64,000 nt of DNA from Idiomarina sp. GTDB lineage: Bacteria; Pseudomonadota; Gammaproteobacteria; Enterobacterales; Alteromonadaceae. Under the pieces are notes generated by a model. The model was not told the DNA's origin and searched no databases. It saw only the letters and a program-made list of their open reading frames with translations. Shown here one piece after another: positions 43,325 through 55,124 of this stretch. The stretch covers positions 124,001 to 188,000 of the forward strand of contig JAFIFP010000001.1 of the NCBI GenBank assembly GCA_020831965.1. Reading direction: 5' to 3'. The translations under genes were made by a program, and so were the position numbers. Positions within the stretch are counted from its first letter, which is position 1; each line of letters opens with the position of its first letter.

Positions 43325-44974
43325 GTGCGGATTATTCGATTTTACAGAATTATTAGTGTGCTATTGCGTCATGGTGTCGACGAGATGATTCCTCGTGATC
43401 GCATGCCTTGGTGGGGGCGTATCGCTCGGTGCTGCTTATTCTGGTTGCGAAACCAACATCGCGATAAACCTTTGGGCGTGCGTTTTCGCATCGCACTGGA
43501 AACCCTTGGCCCGGTTTTCGTGAAGCTGGGACAAATGCTGTCCACCCGTCGCGACTTGTTGCACCCCGATGTTATAGAAGAACTCTCGAAACTACAGGAC
43601 CAAGTGCCGCCTTTCCCTGGTGAAGACGCGAAGGCGCTCATTGAGAAGTCCTTGGGTGTTCCTGTTACGAGTATTTTCGCTGACTTCTCAGTGGCACCGC
43701 TTGCGTCTGCCTCTATCGCCCAAGTGCATGCGGCGGTGTTGAAGCGGCGTGATACGGGTGTTAACCAAGACGTTGTGGTGAAGGTCATTCGCCCAGGGAT
43801 TCTTCAGACTATTGCGGCTGACTTAGAGCTGATGGAGTCCGTGGCCAAACTCGCGGCGCGACTGTTACCTGACGGGCGACGGTTAAAGCCCGTAGAAGTG
43901 ATCCGCGAATACCGCAAAACCCTGCTTGATGAACTGAATTTGGCGCGTGAAGCGGCCAACGCGATTCAATTGCGCCGTAATTTTGCGAATTCGGATCTGC
44001 TTTATATCCCTGAAGTATTCAGCGACTATACGCGCTCGAATGTGATGGTGATGGAGCGTATCGACGGTATTCCTATTAGCGACGTGGCTGCCTTAGAAGC
44101 GGCCGGTATTAATCTACAAGTACTGGCGGAACGTGGCGTTGAGGTGTTCTTCACGCAGGTGTTCCGTGACAGTTTCTTTCATGCCGACATGCATCCGGGC
44201 AATATATTCGTGGACCCGGCAAATCCGCAAAATCCTCGTTACCTTGCTGTTGATTTCGGTATTGTTGGTACTTTGAATCGCGAGGATAAGCGATATCTTG
44301 CTGAGAATTTTATTGCTTTCTTTAACCGTGATTATCGTCGCGTCGCAGAGCTTCATATTGATTCAGGCTGGGTGCCCGCTTATATCAATGTGGAAGACTT
44401 TGAATCAGCGATTCGAACCGTCTGCGAGCCCATTTTTGAAAAGCCTTTGGCGGAAATCTCTTTTGGTCATGTACTCGTGAACTTATTTAATACCGCGCGT
44501 CGCTTCGATATGGAAGTGCAGCCTCAGCTGGTGCTTTTACAAAAAACCTTACTCTATGTGGAAGGTTTAGGTCGGAACTTGTACCCGCAGCTCGATCTTT
44601 GGAAAACCGCTAAACCTTACCTCGAGCGTTGGATGCAAGAGCAGATTGGCTGGCGTGCGGTATTGCGGAGTTTGAAGGAACAAGCGCCACGCTGGGCGGA
44701 AAAGCTGCCGGAAATGCCGATGCTCCTGTACGATACGCTACAGGACTTGCGTTTACAGCATCGAGCGAGTGCCGTGCATCGGCAACATCACGTCATCACT
44801 GAGCGTCAGGCGGCGCGTAGCCGGTGGTGGACGATGCTCGCGGGAAGTTTAACTGTAGTAGCGGCACTATTTTTCGCCCTGGACACTCATACCAATGCAT
44901 TTGCAGTGGTCTCAGGAGCCGCAGTAATAGCCTGGTGGCGGGCTTGGGCTCAACGACCGGGACGCTTGGATTAA
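43325..44974 (+). CDS. ubiB: ubiquinone biosynthesis regulatory kinase-like protein UbiB
   Basis: GTG start 3 bp after ubiJ; 549 residues. It is an atypical kinase/ATPase needed for ubiquinone synthesis, at the inner membrane. Visible are [12 protein letters not shown] (the KxGQ motif, near residue 75), the Ala-rich nucleotide loop [34 protein letters not shown]-like helix, [19 protein letters not shown] and the metal-binding [11 protein letters not shown]. Two membrane helices end the protein (about 498-516 and 520-538). Near-identical blocks to E. coli UbiB ([16 protein letters not shown]) leave little doubt. Confidence 0.97.
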   Translation: MRIIRFYRIISVLLRHGVDEMIPRDRMPWWGRIARCCLFWLRNQHRDKPLGVRFRIALETLGPVFVKLGQMLSTRRDLLHPDVIEELSKLQDQVPPFPGEDAKALIEKSLGVPVTSIFADFSVAPLASASIAQVHAAVLKRRDTGVNQDVVVKVIRPGILQTIAADLELMESVAKLAARLLPDGRRLKPVEVIREYRKTLLDELNLAREAANAIQLRRNFANSDLLYIPEVFSDYTRSNVMVMERIDGIPISDVAALEAAGINLQVLAERGVEVFFTQVFRDSFFHADMHPGNIFVDPANPQNPRYLAVDFGIVGTLNREDKRYLAENFIAFFNRDYRRVAELHIDSGWVPAYINVEDFESAIRTVCEPIFEKPLAEISFGHVLVNLFNTARRFDMEVQPQLVLLQKTLLYVEGLGRNLYPQLDLWKTAKPYLERWMQEQIGWRAVLRSLKEQAPRWAEKLPEMPMLLYDTLQDLRLQHRASAVHRQHHVITERQAARSRWWTMLAGSLTVVAALFFALDTHTNAFAVVSGAAVIAWWRAWAQRPGRLD

Positions 44975-44999
44975 TTGCAGATTTATAGAGGACTTGATC

Positions 45000-45227
45000 A
45001 TGGGTATCAGTATTTGGCAGGTGTTAATTCTACTTCTTATCGTCGTACTGCTGTTCGGTACGAAGAAGTTGCGTTCTTTAGGGGGTGACCTCGGGAGTGC
45101 CGTGAAGGGTTTCAAGAAAGAAATGGGTGACGACAAGCCGGCCGATGACAGGCAACGTCTGGATGAGCAGGATGCCGATTTTGATAAGACGCAAAGCCGC
45201 GAGAAACAAGACTCGAAGAACGACTAA
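45000..45227 (+). CDS. tatA: Sec-independent translocase subunit TatA
   Basis: Start at ATG 45000 ([10 protein letters not shown]) with GAGGA upstream; 75 residues. One membrane helix (about 4-20) is followed by the amphipathic helix with the conserved FG ([20 protein letters not shown]) and an acidic, disordered tail. TatA oligomers form the pore for folded proteins. It is 25 bp after ubiB and 2 bp before tatB. Confidence 0.96.
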   Translation: MGISIWQVLILLLIVVLLFGTKKLRSLGGDLGSAVKGFKKEMGDDKPADDRQRLDEQDADFDKTQSREKQDSKND

Positions 45228-45229
45228 TT

Positions 45230-45634
45230 ATGTTTGATATCGGCTTCTGGGAGCTTTTATTAATCTTAGTGGTTGGCTTGCTCGTGCTAGGTCCCGAGCG
45301 ATTGCCTCGCGCTGTGCGCTCCGTGCAGCGCTCTATCGCCAAGTTTCGAGCATTCAGCCAGCGCATGGAAGCTGAGATTAATCATGAGCTGCGCGTTAAA
45401 GAGCTACATGAGAACCTCAAGAAAATAGAGGCCTCGGCAGATCTCGATAATCTTCCTCCTGAGTTACAACGTTCGATGAAAGAGTTGCAGGATGCTGCGG
45501 CGTCAGTTCGCGCCCCTTACGCACCAGATTCAAATAGCGGAGAAAGCCAAGACTCAAATGGGTCTTTAGAAGCTCAGCCACCGCCAGCGTCAGCAAAAAA
45601 AACCAATAAGAAAAATCCGCAGGGCAAGCCATGA
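45230..45634 (+). CDS. tatB: Sec-independent translocase subunit TatB
   Basis: 134 residues: [20 protein letters not shown] membrane helix, the GPERLP motif and an amphipathic helix ([20 protein letters not shown]), then a hydrophilic tail ending in a Lys-rich stretch. TatB with TatC recognises twin-arginine signal peptides. Its stop overlaps the tatC start by 4 bp. Confidence 0.96.
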   Translation: MFDIGFWELLLILVVGLLVLGPERLPRAVRSVQRSIAKFRAFSQRMEAEINHELRVKELHENLKKIEASADLDNLPPELQRSMKELQDAAASVRAPYAPDSNSGESQDSNGSLEAQPPPASAKKTNKKNPQGKP

Positions 45635-46416
45635 GCGATCAGAATCAAGGCGCTTCACTACTCGACCATCTCGCAGAACTACGGCGTACCTTACTGCGTA
45701 GCGTGGCTGTGGTGTTGGTGATTTTTCTATCCCTTGTTTACTTCGCTCGCGATCTCTATCACTGGTTAGCTACGCCATTAATCGCCACGCTTCCTGAAGG
45801 CGCTAGCATGATTGCAACGGACGTGGCGGCCCCCTTTTTTGCGCCATTTAAATTGACCTTCGTGGTGGCAATTCTTGTGTCGGTCCCATTTCTTTTGCAT
45901 CAGATTTGGCGCTTCATTGCGCCGGCACTTTATCGTGAGGAAAAGCGTCTAGTCGCGCCGTTACTCGTGACAAGCAGTATTCTGTTTTATGCTGGTGTGG
46001 CATTTGCTTATTACGTTGTGATGCCCCTTGCTTTTGGGTTCTTTACGCAAATGGCACCAGAAGGCATTACCATTGCGACCGATATTTCTAGTTATCTCGA
46101 CTTTGTTCTGAAGATCTTCTTTGCCTTTGGCGTGGCCTTCGAAATTCCAATTGCAGTCGTCTTATTGTGTTGGGCCGGTACGGTAACACCGGACCAGTTG
46201 CGGGCAAGTCGGCCCTATGTCATTGTTGGAGTCTTTGCTGTTGGGATGCTACTAACGCCTCCTGATGTGATTTCGCAAACCCTGCTTGCGCTGCCAATGT
46301 GGCTGTTGTTTGAGTTGGGTGTTCTGGCAAGTGCTTGGTTGCTTCGTGGTCGTATTGATAACGCGGATGAAGCAACTGCTAGCGATCAACAACGGAATAA
46401 ACGTGAAAGCGACTGA
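45631..46416 (+). CDS. tatC: Sec-independent translocase subunit TatC
   Basis: 261 residues with six membrane segments. Family blocks are [20 protein letters not shown] at the N-terminus, [20 protein letters not shown], the conserved Glu in [10 protein letters not shown], and [18 protein letters not shown]. It is the signal-peptide receptor of the Tat pathway. Four-base overlap with tatB; tatD begins 14 bp inside its end. Confidence 0.97.
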   Translation: MSDQNQGASLLDHLAELRRTLLRSVAVVLVIFLSLVYFARDLYHWLATPLIATLPEGASMIATDVAAPFFAPFKLTFVVAILVSVPFLLHQIWRFIAPALYREEKRLVAPLLVTSSILFYAGVAFAYYVVMPLAFGFFTQMAPEGITIATDISSYLDFVLKIFFAFGVAFEIPIAVVLLCWAGTVTPDQLRASRPYVIVGVFAVGMLLTPPDVISQTLLALPMWLLFELGVLASAWLLRGRIDNADEATASDQQRNKRESD

Positions 46417-47245
46417 TGTAGCGGAGCGCCTGGAGGCGTGGACCGATTGTGGTGTGAACTTGTGTAGCGGACAGTTTTCCGATCGGAGTGCTGTTCTTGA
46501 CCGCGCCGCTCACTTGCAGGTGACACGCTCCGTGCTAATTGCGAGTTCTGTCGAAGAGTCCGCTGATGTCATCGCTCTAGCAGAATCTGAATCAGGATGT
46601 ATTGCGACGGTTGGAATTCATCCGCACCAAGCAAAAGACGCTCCCGCAGACTATATTCCCGCACTGCGCCAACTGGCACAGCACGCAAATGTGCGCGCAG
46701 TGGGTGAATGTGGTTTGGATTATAATCGGAATTTCTCGCCTCCAGCGGATCAACGTCGTGTTTTCGCAGCACAAGTGGCGCTGGCGGTAGAGCTTGAGTT
46801 ACCACTCTATTTGCATGAGCGTGACGCGCTTGCCGACCACTTGGCTATTTTATCGGAGCATAAGGGCCAGTTGCCGCCACTCTTTGTGCATTGCTTTACG
46901 CAAGGACCAGAGGCTTTAGGCGAATACTTGGCGCTGGATGCCTATATTGGCGTGACAGGCTGGGCCTGTGATGAGCGACGTGGTGAAGCGTTGCGTCGCG
47001 CCGTTCCATTGATTCCTGATAATCGCCTGTTGCTAGAGACTGACGCGCCGTACCTCATACCTCGGACAATTCGGCCAAAGCCTTCGTCTCGCGTGAATGA
47101 GCCCCGGTGGCTCCCTGAAATTGCAGCGACGGTGGCAACCTTACGAAACACCACAGCAAAAGAGCTCGCTCGCTTGACCACTTCGAATGCGCAGGCTTTC
47201 TTTGGTGAATGGCCTGTCCGGGAGGTGATATGCGCTCCCTGCTAA
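46403..47245 (+). CDS. tatD: TatD family deoxyribonuclease
   Basis: GTG start at 46403 inside tatC, with GGA upstream; 280 residues. It is a metal-dependent TIM-barrel nuclease. The N-terminal metal motif reads [11 protein letters not shown] as in E. coli TatD (DIGVNLTSSQF); [26 protein letters not shown], the His in [25 protein letters not shown]-type region and [13 protein letters not shown] complete the site. The protein is tied to the Tat operon by position, not by function in export. The next gene starts 16 bp inside its end. Confidence 0.93.
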   Translation: MKATDVAERLEAWTDCGVNLCSGQFSDRSAVLDRAAHLQVTRSVLIASSVEESADVIALAESESGCIATVGIHPHQAKDAPADYIPALRQLAQHANVRAVGECGLDYNRNFSPPADQRRVFAAQVALAVELELPLYLHERDALADHLAILSEHKGQLPPLFVHCFTQGPEALGEYLALDAYIGVTGWACDERRGEALRRAVPLIPDNRLLLETDAPYLIPRTIRPKPSSRVNEPRWLPEIAATVATLRNTTAKELARLTTSNAQAFFGEWPVREVICAPC

Positions 47246-49062
47246 TTCTAATTGCATTACTGAGTTTATTGGCGACTTCGGTTGCGGAGGCAGATGAGCG
47301 TGCGCCCCTGCGTCCAGATATGGACTATGTGCTTGATGGTGGCGACCGCTTGCAGATCAGTGAAGTGATTGGTTTGCCTGAGTTTGCGTGGGAGCCTACT
47401 GGACCAGAGCAGGCGTCCTTTGGCTACGATACCAGAACCTATTGGCTTCGAATGACTATTCCTGGGTCAGAAGAGCCGCGACTGCTACATGTGCAATATC
47501 CTCTTCTCGATTCATTACTTGTCTATTTTGTGCAGGATGGACGGATTGTTAACCAGTATACGCTGGGTGACCGCCTTCCTTTTGCAGCACGACCTATTCC
47601 ACATGAGGATTTTGTGGTGCCAGTCCCAGCGGGTGAGGCACTCACGGTATTTATACGCGTCCAATCTGAGAGCTCTGTGCGTGTTCCAGCGTATATTTGG
47701 CCAGCGGATGCCTTTCACGCCGCGCAAGGCCCACGGCAAATGGCTTTGGGTCTCTATTTTGGTGTGCTGATTTGCATGGTTGTTTATAACCTCTTCGGTT
47801 ATGGCATGACGCGGGAACCCAGCTTTTTCAGTTACTCACTGTACGTCATCTTTATTGGCCTGATGATGGCCGCTTTGAGTGGCAGTGGTTTCAGGTATGT
47901 ATGGCCAGAAAATCTCTGGTTACAGGATAGGGCCATCGTGCTTTTTGGGAGCTTAAGCTTCCTGTTTGCGGCTGTGTTTATTTCCCAGCTATTGAATGTC
48001 AGCAAGCACAGTGCATTTTTTCAGCGGGGGCTTTGGATTGTTGGTGGCGTCGCTGGGGCCTTTGCGTTATCAGGCTTGGTGTTCCCCTATTCAATTAGTA
48101 TCAAACTACTACTCGGCTTTGCTCTGTTTGCTTGTGTATTTATTTTGGCGTTGGCGCTGGCCATGTGGAGTAAAGGACTAGTGTATGCGCGCGTATTTAC
48201 CGTCGCTTGGTTCACGTTCTTGGCGGCTGTTATTTTCAACTCTTTAGCCTATTTAGGCTTCTTGGACGGCCAGTTTATTCAGCGCTACGCCATTATGATG
48301 GGCTCGGGTATTGAAGTGTTGTTGTTGTCTTGGGTCTTAACCTTGCGTTATTCCGAAGAGCGCTCAATGAAGCTTGCAGCACAGGAAGATGCATTGATGC
48401 TGGCTGCAGAAGCACAGGAAGCTCAACGTCAACTTAACGATGAGCTCGAAGAACGCGTTGCAGAGCGCACTTTTGAGCTCGAGATGGCGCTGCGTGAGTT
48501 ACAGGAAGTAAACCATGAGCTCGAGCGCAAGAATAGTGAAGATAGTTTGACGGGGCTATTCAACCGCCGCCACTTTGATCGTCAGCTCACGGCAGAATTC
48601 CGTCGGTCATGGCGTAATCAGGAGCCACTGGCCCTGATTATGCTCGACATTGATCACTTCAAACAAGTGAATGATACCCATGGTCACATGATTGGCGATC
48701 AGATCTTGGTAGAAATCGCGAAACGCCTAAAAACGGCGGTACGTCGTTCGGGCGACACGGTATGCCGCTATGGCGGCGAAGAGTTCGCATTGATTCTGGC
48801 GAATACGGGTGAAGACGACGCGAAAAGCGTGGCAAGCAAGATTGCATCAGCGGTTCGCGAGCAGCCTTTTGACACCGATGCTGGGCCCATTCAAGTGACT
48901 GTCAGTTTGGGAATTTGTGTGGCTCATGAAGGGCTATTTGAGGTTCCCGAGCAATTATTACAGGCTGCTGATGAAGCGTTATACGGCGCGAAGCATCGGG
49001 GCCGAGACCAAGTTGTAGTGGCGCGTTCGAGTATTCTGCAAGACTCAGCCGCGTCCGATTAA
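47230..49062 (+). CDS. 7TMR-DISM diguanylate cyclase
   Basis: Start at ATG 47230, with GGGAGGTG 5 bp upstream, inside the tatD coding end; 610 residues. A signal peptide and a periplasmic DISM extracellular domain (about 25-165, YDTRTYWLRMTIPGSEEPRL) precede seven membrane segments (about 170-380), a coiled coil (about 385-440, ELEERVAERTFELEMALREL) and a GGDEF domain (about 440-600). The active site is GGEEF at 515-519 and the inhibitory RxxD site is RSGD at 506-509, so it should make c-di-GMP with product inhibition. It responds to a ligand outside the cell that is not known. Confidence 0.93.
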   Translation: MRSLLILIALLSLLATSVAEADERAPLRPDMDYVLDGGDRLQISEVIGLPEFAWEPTGPEQASFGYDTRTYWLRMTIPGSEEPRLLHVQYPLLDSLLVYFVQDGRIVNQYTLGDRLPFAARPIPHEDFVVPVPAGEALTVFIRVQSESSVRVPAYIWPADAFHAAQGPRQMALGLYFGVLICMVVYNLFGYGMTREPSFFSYSLYVIFIGLMMAALSGSGFRYVWPENLWLQDRAIVLFGSLSFLFAAVFISQLLNVSKHSAFFQRGLWIVGGVAGAFALSGLVFPYSISIKLLLGFALFACVFILALALAMWSKGLVYARVFTVAWFTFLAAVIFNSLAYLGFLDGQFIQRYAIMMGSGIEVLLLSWVLTLRYSEERSMKLAAQEDALMLAAEAQEAQRQLNDELEERVAERTFELEMALRELQEVNHELERKNSEDSLTGLFNRRHFDRQLTAEFRRSWRNQEPLALIMLDIDHFKQVNDTHGHMIGDQILVEIAKRLKTAVRRSGDTVCRYGGEEFALILANTGEDDAKSVASKIASAVREQPFDTDAGPIQVTVSLGICVAHEGLFEVPEQLLQAADEALYGAKHRGRDQVVVARSSILQDSAASD

Positions 49063-50088
<1,026 letters not shown>

Positions 50089-50126
50089 GTTAGTTGCGTT
50101 AGTTGAGTTATGGAAAACAAGGTGGG

Positions 50127-51617
50127 CTAGCGGTCAATCAACTCCAGTCCGCCAAAGGGTGCTTGAAATAGACTTTCTTCGTTCAACAGATTGCCCAGAT
50201 ACGGATTACTTCGCAAGAAGCCGCTGGGCAAAATCAACCTGAGCTGCTCTGGTGCGCTACCTAATACCTCAAGCTGGCATTCAGGTACCGCATCATCTCG
50301 TCGCCGCTGACAACACAAAATACTTACGCGTAAAATACGACTCAACAGCGCCAGAGGTGCGTGACTGGGCAGTGTTTCCGGGGCTTGATCGTCGTCGATA
50401 ATACCGGTGACGGCTTCGAGTAAACGCAATAGTTCGCTGCGTTGTTGTTGTGAAAAACCCGGCAGGTTGCTGTGTTTTAGTAGGTAGCGACTGTGCTTAC
50501 TGGCCTGCTTGTAGCTCAGGCTCAGACCAATCTCATGTAAGTACGCCACGGCGCGGCTCAGCATGTCCGTGTCTGATGGCAGCGCGATGCCAGCACTTAA
50601 CTCATTTAAAAAGCGTCGTTGTATCTGCAGTACTCGGGTGGTTTGACTGAGGTCAGCATGGTAGTGCGCCGCCAAACTTTCTAGGGTACGTAACTGCACA
50701 TCATCATGCTGGAGTTCCTTCAACATGCCGTATACCAAGCCTTCCCGCAGCGCCGCTTCGGTTGCCTCGATACGTGGCAGCTTGAGAACGCGAAACAATG
50801 CAATGAGAATGCATAAGCCGGGTAAAAAAACGAGCAAGCGCTCGGGCTTCAAACCAGGCAATTGAATGGCTTCTAAGTGTTCGAATGTCACAACTTCTTT
50901 CAGCAGTGACTCTAGCCAAGCGAGCGTAAACGACTCACTTCGACGTTGATGACGCGCGATATCTTGCAGCGCTTTGAAGGTGCCAGACGCACCTAATATG
51001 GAGGCGTCGGGGCTGACTTGAAATAAAGACTTATGGGGCTCGACTAAGTGCATCGCCGCTTGAATTGCTGACTCCGCGGCTGCCGGTGATAGTTTTCCAT
51101 CAGGAAAGAACTTCGTCATCCAAGTGACACAGCCCATGTCTAAGCTTCGCAACTCGCTCGACTCGAAGCCATGACCTAGGGCAAGTTCGGTACTCGCGCC
51201 ACCAATATCGCAAACCAGCAACGCGCCTTTGGTGGCAGTAGTGTGTGCAATGCCTTGATAAATCGTGGCGGCTTCTTCTTCACCTGAAATAATCCGAATC
51301 GGGTGGCCGAGGGTGTGTTCAATCGCTCTTAGGAAGCTATCGGAGTTGGATATCTTACGCAGTGCAGCAGTGCCGACAGCACGAATATTTTCGGGGGCAA
51401 TATCGCAGACGCGATCCGCAAAAATGGCTAAGCATTCGAGCGCGCGCAATTGCGCATCTTCGCTAAGTTCACCGTTCGGGAGAAGACCCGCCGCAAGTCG
51501 AACCTTACGGCGAATTTTACTGACGATTTGGACCGAGCCAGCAACGACTCGGACAACCAACATATGGAAGCTGTTGGAGCCCAGATCAATCGCTGCATAA
51601 TACTCAGTAGATCGCAT
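50127..51617 (-). CDS. gppA: exopolyphosphatase / pppGpp phosphohydrolase (Ppx/GppA family)
   Basis: Start at 51617 (MRSTEYYAAIDLGSNSFHML); 496 residues, the GppA/Ppx size. The ribosome binding site GGAG is only 3 bp from the ATG, so the start is moderately sure. The actin-like ATPase-fold phosphate loops AAIDLGSNSFHML and VCDIGGASTELALG and the active-site Glu region (ISGEEEAATIYQGI) are present; the C-terminal half is the HD-like domain of GppA. It lies 13 bp after rhlB, as in E. coli gppA-rhlB, which favours conversion of pppGpp to ppGpp, though a polyphosphatase activity is possible. Confidence 0.88.
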   Translation of the reverse strand: MRSTEYYAAIDLGSNSFHMLVVRVVAGSVQIVSKIRRKVRLAAGLLPNGELSEDAQLRALECLAIFADRVCDIAPENIRAVGTAALRKISNSDSFLRAIEHTLGHPIRIISGEEEAATIYQGIAHTTATKGALLVCDIGGASTELALGHGFESSELRSLDMGCVTWMTKFFPDGKLSPAAAESAIQAAMHLVEPHKSLFQVSPDASILGASGTFKALQDIARHQRRSESFTLAWLESLLKEVVTFEHLEAIQLPGLKPERLLVFLPGLCILIALFRVLKLPRIEATEAALREGLVYGMLKELQHDDVQLRTLESLAAHYHADLSQTTRVLQIQRRFLNELSAGIALPSDTDMLSRAVAYLHEIGLSLSYKQASKHSRYLLKHSNLPGFSQQQRSELLRLLEAVTGIIDDDQAPETLPSHAPLALLSRILRVSILCCQRRRDDAVPECQLEVLGSAPEQLRLILPSGFLRSNPYLGNLLNEESLFQAPFGGLELIDR

Positions 51618-51630
51618 GGGCTCCGGCTCG

Positions 51631-52902
51631 TTAGGCTCGCTTGCGTTGGCCTGAACCACCGCCAGAGCGGCGATTGTAGCTCTTGCCACTTTGCAGGCGA
51701 CGCTTGTGCGGGATGTGCGGTTTCTTCACGTCTTGCAGAAGCGCAGTCGCGTCATACTTGGTTACCGGAATTGCATGCGTGATATAGCTTTCAATCGCCG
51801 GTAAGTTGTAGACATATTCCTCGCATGCAAGGCTAATGGCTTTACCACTTGCGCCGGCACGGCCAGTACGACCAATACGGTGAACATAGTCTTCACAATC
51901 GTCAGGTAAGTCGTAGTTAAAGACATGACTAACGGCTGGAATATGCAAACCACGGGCAGCAACATCTGTGGCGACCAAAATATCGATATGGCCATCGGTA
52001 AACTGCTCAAGGATCTTGAGGCGCTTACGCTGCGGAACATCTCCAGTCAGCAAACCTATTCGATGTTTATCTGCCGCAAGCCAATGATAGACTTCACTAC
52101 ACACGTGCTTGGTATTACAGAAAACAATTGCCTTGTCTGGCCAGTCTTCCTCAATCAAGGTGAGCAGTAATTTAATCTTGTCTTGCTTCGACGGATAGAA
52201 CAGCTCTTCAGAAATGCGAGCGCCAGTCATTTGCTCTGGCTCAATTTCCACGCTCGTTGGGTCGTTCATTTGTTCGTACGCTAATTCACGGACACGGAAC
52301 GAAAGGGTGGCAGAGAACAGCAAGTTCAAGCGTTCTTCTGCAGCTGGCATTTTGCGTAACATGTAGCGAACGTCGTCAATAAAGCCGAGATCATACATGC
52401 GATCAGCTTCATCAAGCACAACAACGTCGATATTATCGAGCGTATAAATGCCTTGTTTAAAGTAGTCGATTAAACGGCCACAAGTACCGATCAGGATGTC
52501 GACACCTTCTTGCAGCTCAGCGCGCTGAGCGTCATAGCCTTCGCCACCGTACACAACTGCCAACTTAAGATTACAGCTTTTTGCAATTGCCACTGCGTCG
52601 TTATGAATCTGTACCGCGAGTTCCCGCGTAGGAGCCATAACCAATGCACGTGGTTGCGAAGAATCGCTCACACGTTTTGGCCGCGTCATCAGGTGATTAA
52701 ACAAGGCCACTAAAAATGCAATGGTTTTGCCCGTACCCGTTTGCGCTTGCCCGGCAACATCTTTGCCTTGCAACGCAACAGGAAGGCTCATCGCCTGAAT
52801 TGGCGTGCACTGTTCGAAGCCGAGATTATTCAAAGCATCCAGTACTGCGGGATGTAAACCGAGCTCGGCAAACCGGGTTTCTGTTAAATGTTTATTTGTC
52901 AT
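51631..52902 (-). CDS. rhlB: ATP-dependent RNA helicase RhlB
   Basis: 423 residues (421 in E. coli). DEAD-box motifs in order: the Q motif [22 protein letters not shown] (Walker A), [47 protein letters not shown] and [10 protein letters not shown]. The C-terminal tail is basic and Gly-rich ([10 protein letters not shown]). RhlB works with RNase E in the RNA degradosome. It is divergent from trxA-rho, the conserved order of this locus, and is followed by gppA. Confidence 0.96.
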   Translation of the reverse strand: MTNKHLTETRFAELGLHPAVLDALNNLGFEQCTPIQAMSLPVALQGKDVAGQAQTGTGKTIAFLVALFNHLMTRPKRVSDSSQPRALVMAPTRELAVQIHNDAVAIAKSCNLKLAVVYGGEGYDAQRAELQEGVDILIGTCGRLIDYFKQGIYTLDNIDVVVLDEADRMYDLGFIDDVRYMLRKMPAAEERLNLLFSATLSFRVRELAYEQMNDPTSVEIEPEQMTGARISEELFYPSKQDKIKLLLTLIEEDWPDKAIVFCNTKHVCSEVYHWLAADKHRIGLLTGDVPQRKRLKILEQFTDGHIDILVATDVAARGLHIPAVSHVFNYDLPDDCEDYVHRIGRTGRAGASGKAISLACEEYVYNLPAIESYITHAIPVTKYDATALLQDVKKPHIPHKRRLQSGKSYNRRSGGGSGQRKRA

Positions 52903-52973
52903 AACCTAAATCATATCAGGTTTGGGCTTGCATTAGAAAACAGAAATGCTTCAATATGCACCTATGACTGTTT

Positions 52974-52979
52974 TATAAT
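52974..52979 (+). promoter_or_regulatory. probable -10 element for trxA
   Basis: A perfect TATAAT 44 bp before the trxA start codon. At the usual 17-bp distance upstream the sequence is TCAATA, so the -35 box is poor. Confidence 0.45.
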
Positions 52980-53023
52980 GCGGCTTTAAAAGAGCCACGC
53001 ATGCAACCAAGCGGAGAAGTAAC

Positions 53024-53350
53024 ATGAGTGACAAGATTGTTCAGCTGAGTGACGACAGCTTTGAAGCCGACGTAATCAATGCTGACCAACCCGTCCTAGT
53101 CGATTTTTGGGCCGAATGGTGTGGCCCGTGCAAAATGATTGCACCCATCCTGGACGAGGTCGCAGCAGAATACGACGGCAAGTTGAAAATTGGCAAGCTG
53201 AATGTTGACCATAACAATCAGACTCCACCGAAATACAATATCCGTGGCATTCCAACGCTACTGTTATTCAAAAATGGTGAAGTGGTCGGAACGAAAGTGG
53301 GTGCGATGTCAAAAACGCAACTCGCTGAGTTTATCAACGAACACGTTTGA
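53024..53350 (+). CDS. trxA: thioredoxin 1
   Basis: 108 residues. The redox site WCGPCK is at residues 32-37 and the cis-proline is in RGIPTLLLF. It reduces disulfides in the cytosol, including ribonucleotide reductase. GGAGAAGTAAC provides the ribosome binding site. It precedes rho, as in E. coli, and is divergent from rhlB. Confidence 0.98.
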   Translation: MSDKIVQLSDDSFEADVINADQPVLVDFWAEWCGPCKMIAPILDEVAAEYDGKLKIGKLNVDHNNQTPPKYNIRGIPTLLLFKNGEVVGTKVGAMSKTQLAEFINEHV

Positions 53351-53371
53351 AGCTGATTTTTGCTTAAATAT

Positions 53372-53404
53372 CGTAAGGCCGCGGTAAAGTGCTGCGGCCT
53401 TACG
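53372..53404 (+). other. perfect 11-bp hairpin in the trxA-rho gap
   Basis: CGTAAGGCCGC (53372-53382) and GCGGCCTTACG (53394-53404) are exact inverted repeats with an 11-base loop, 22 bp after the trxA stop. There is no T-run on either strand, so it is more likely a 3'-end stabiliser or a leader structure than an intrinsic terminator. Confidence 0.6.
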
Positions 53405-53605
53405 GTGAAAAACTGGACGCCTTCGCGTTTTGGTGTTAGTTTTAATTCGCAGTGTTTCTTGTAGACAGGATTGTCTAGCTGCCGTTCCTTCCAGTTTGTC
53501 TTTTCTTGGTTAGAACCTTTTTGTTCCAACGCTGGAAGTGAATACGAACCTTATCGAACAAATACCCGTAATGAATTGTGCTTCTCCTGCCGAGAGCTTG
53601 GCGAG

Positions 53606-53662
53606 ATGAGCGGACCAGACCGAATCAATCGATTTCTCAACGAAACAACCTACCAACTATGA
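53606..53662 (+). CDS. possible 18-residue leader peptide of rho
   Basis: The 308-bp gap between trxA and rho holds a small ATG reading frame ([18 protein letters not shown]) whose TGA overlaps the rho ATG (ATGA, 53659-53662). The same frame is open back to about 53471 without another ATG. A GGCGAG stands directly before the start. This could couple translation of a leader to rho, as rho is autoregulated in E. coli through its leader. Nothing else shows it is translated. Confidence 0.3.
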   Translation: MSGPDRINRFLNETTYQL

Positions 53663-54921
53663 ATCTTACTGAATTAAAAAATAAACCTGTAAACGACTTG
53701 GTGGAACTTGCCGCCGAGATGGGCCTTGAAAACATGGCCCGCTTGCGCAAGCAAGACATCATCTTTGCCATTCTGAAAGCCCATGCCAAAAGCGGTGAGG
53801 ACATTTTCGGTGATGGCGTTCTCGAAATTCTACAAGATGGCTTTGGCTTCCTGCGTTCTGGTGACTCCTCTTACCTTGCGGGACCGGACGACATTTATGT
53901 GTCGCCAAGCCAGATTCGTCGCTTTAACTTGCGAACGGGTGACACCGTCGCGGGCAAAATTCGTCCGCCCAAAGACGGTGAACGCTATTTTGCGCTACTC
54001 AAGATTCGCGAAGTCAACTTCGATAAGCCTGAAAACTCCCGTAATAAAATCCTCTTCGAAAACTTAACGCCTCTGCATGCGAATGAACGCATGGTCATGG
54101 AACGTGGTAATGGTTCGACAGAAGATATTACGGCCCGGATCCTCGATCTCGCGTCGCCGATCGGGAAGGGGCAGCGTGGCTTGATTGTTGCACCACCGAA
54201 AGCGGGTAAAACCTTATTATTGCAGAACATTGCCCAGTCGATTGCCGCGAATCATCCAGACTGTAACCTGATGGTGCTGTTAATTGATGAGCGTCCGGAA
54301 GAAGTCACCGAGATGCAGCGCCTCGTGAAAGGTGAAGTGATCGCGTCAACTTTCGATGAGCCAGCTAGCCGCCACGTTCAAGTTGCCGAAATGGTGATTG
54401 AGAAAGCGAAGCGTTTGGTTGAGCACAAGAAAGATGTAGTGATTCTACTCGACTCCATTACGCGCTTAGCACGCGCCTATAACACCGTCATTCCAAGCTC
54501 TGGCAAGGTACTGACGGGTGGTGTAGACGCGAACGCATTGCACAAACCAAAGCGTTTCTTCGGTGCGGCTCGGAATGTTGAAGAGGGTGGTAGCTTAACT
54601 ATTATCGCGACGGCTTTGATCGATACTGGCTCGAAGATGGACGAAGTTATTTACGAAGAGTTTAAGGGAACCGGTAACATGGAACTCCACTTAAATCGTA
54701 AGATTGCCGAGAAGCGTGTGTTCCCTGCAATCGACTTCAATCGCTCCGGTACGCGTCGTGAAGAGTTGTTAACGACTCAAGAAGAACTCCAGAAAATGTG
54801 GATTTTGCGCAAAATTGTACACCCAATGGGTGAAATTGAAGCCATGGAATTCTTGATTGATCGCCTTCAGATGACGAAGACAAACGACGAGTTCTTTGAA
54901 TCAATGAAGCGCTCAAAATAA
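53659..54921 (+). CDS. rho: transcription termination factor Rho
   Basis: 420 residues (419 in E. coli), starting [20 protein letters not shown]. The N-terminal and primary RNA-binding domains ([39 protein letters not shown]) are followed by the RecA-like motor: Walker [28 protein letters not shown], Walker [18 protein letters not shown], the Q-loop [19 protein letters not shown] and the R-loop region. Start site lacks a strong ribosome binding site and overlaps a leader frame. Confidence 0.98.
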   Translation: MNLTELKNKPVNDLVELAAEMGLENMARLRKQDIIFAILKAHAKSGEDIFGDGVLEILQDGFGFLRSGDSSYLAGPDDIYVSPSQIRRFNLRTGDTVAGKIRPPKDGERYFALLKIREVNFDKPENSRNKILFENLTPLHANERMVMERGNGSTEDITARILDLASPIGKGQRGLIVAPPKAGKTLLLQNIAQSIAANHPDCNLMVLLIDERPEEVTEMQRLVKGEVIASTFDEPASRHVQVAEMVIEKAKRLVEHKKDVVILLDSITRLARAYNTVIPSSGKVLTGGVDANALHKPKRFFGAARNVEEGGSLTIIATALIDTGSKMDEVIYEEFKGTGNMELHLNRKIAEKRVFPAIDFNRSGTRREELLTTQEELQKMWILRKIVHPMGEIEAMEFLIDRLQMTKTNDEFFESMKRSK

Positions 54922-54965
54922 ATCGCTGAGTAATCCAATTTCGATACTCATCACGTTTAAGAGAG

Positions 54966-54991
54966 GCCCGAGCAATAGCTCGGGCTTTTTT
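54966..54991 (+). terminator. intrinsic terminator of rho
   Basis: GCCCGAGC, AATA loop, GCTCGGGC and six T residues: a perfect 8-bp stem 44 bp after the rho stop. The remaining gap up to ubiD (to 55124) holds a TATACT at 55075-55080 that may be the ubiD -10. Confidence 0.9.
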
Positions 54992-55124
54992 CTTTGCAAG
55001 TATTGAGGGTTGAGAGTGACATAGATGAGGTGCGGTGCACCCGACTCAACCTACATTGCGCTCGGGAAATCCGATATACTTGCGTAACTTTAATTCATAG
55101 TTTTAATCAACAGTGGCGTTATTC

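Noticed and set aside
53372-53404. Intrinsic terminator after trxA
   Set aside because: The stem is perfect but no T-run follows on either strand; kept as a hairpin of unknown role.
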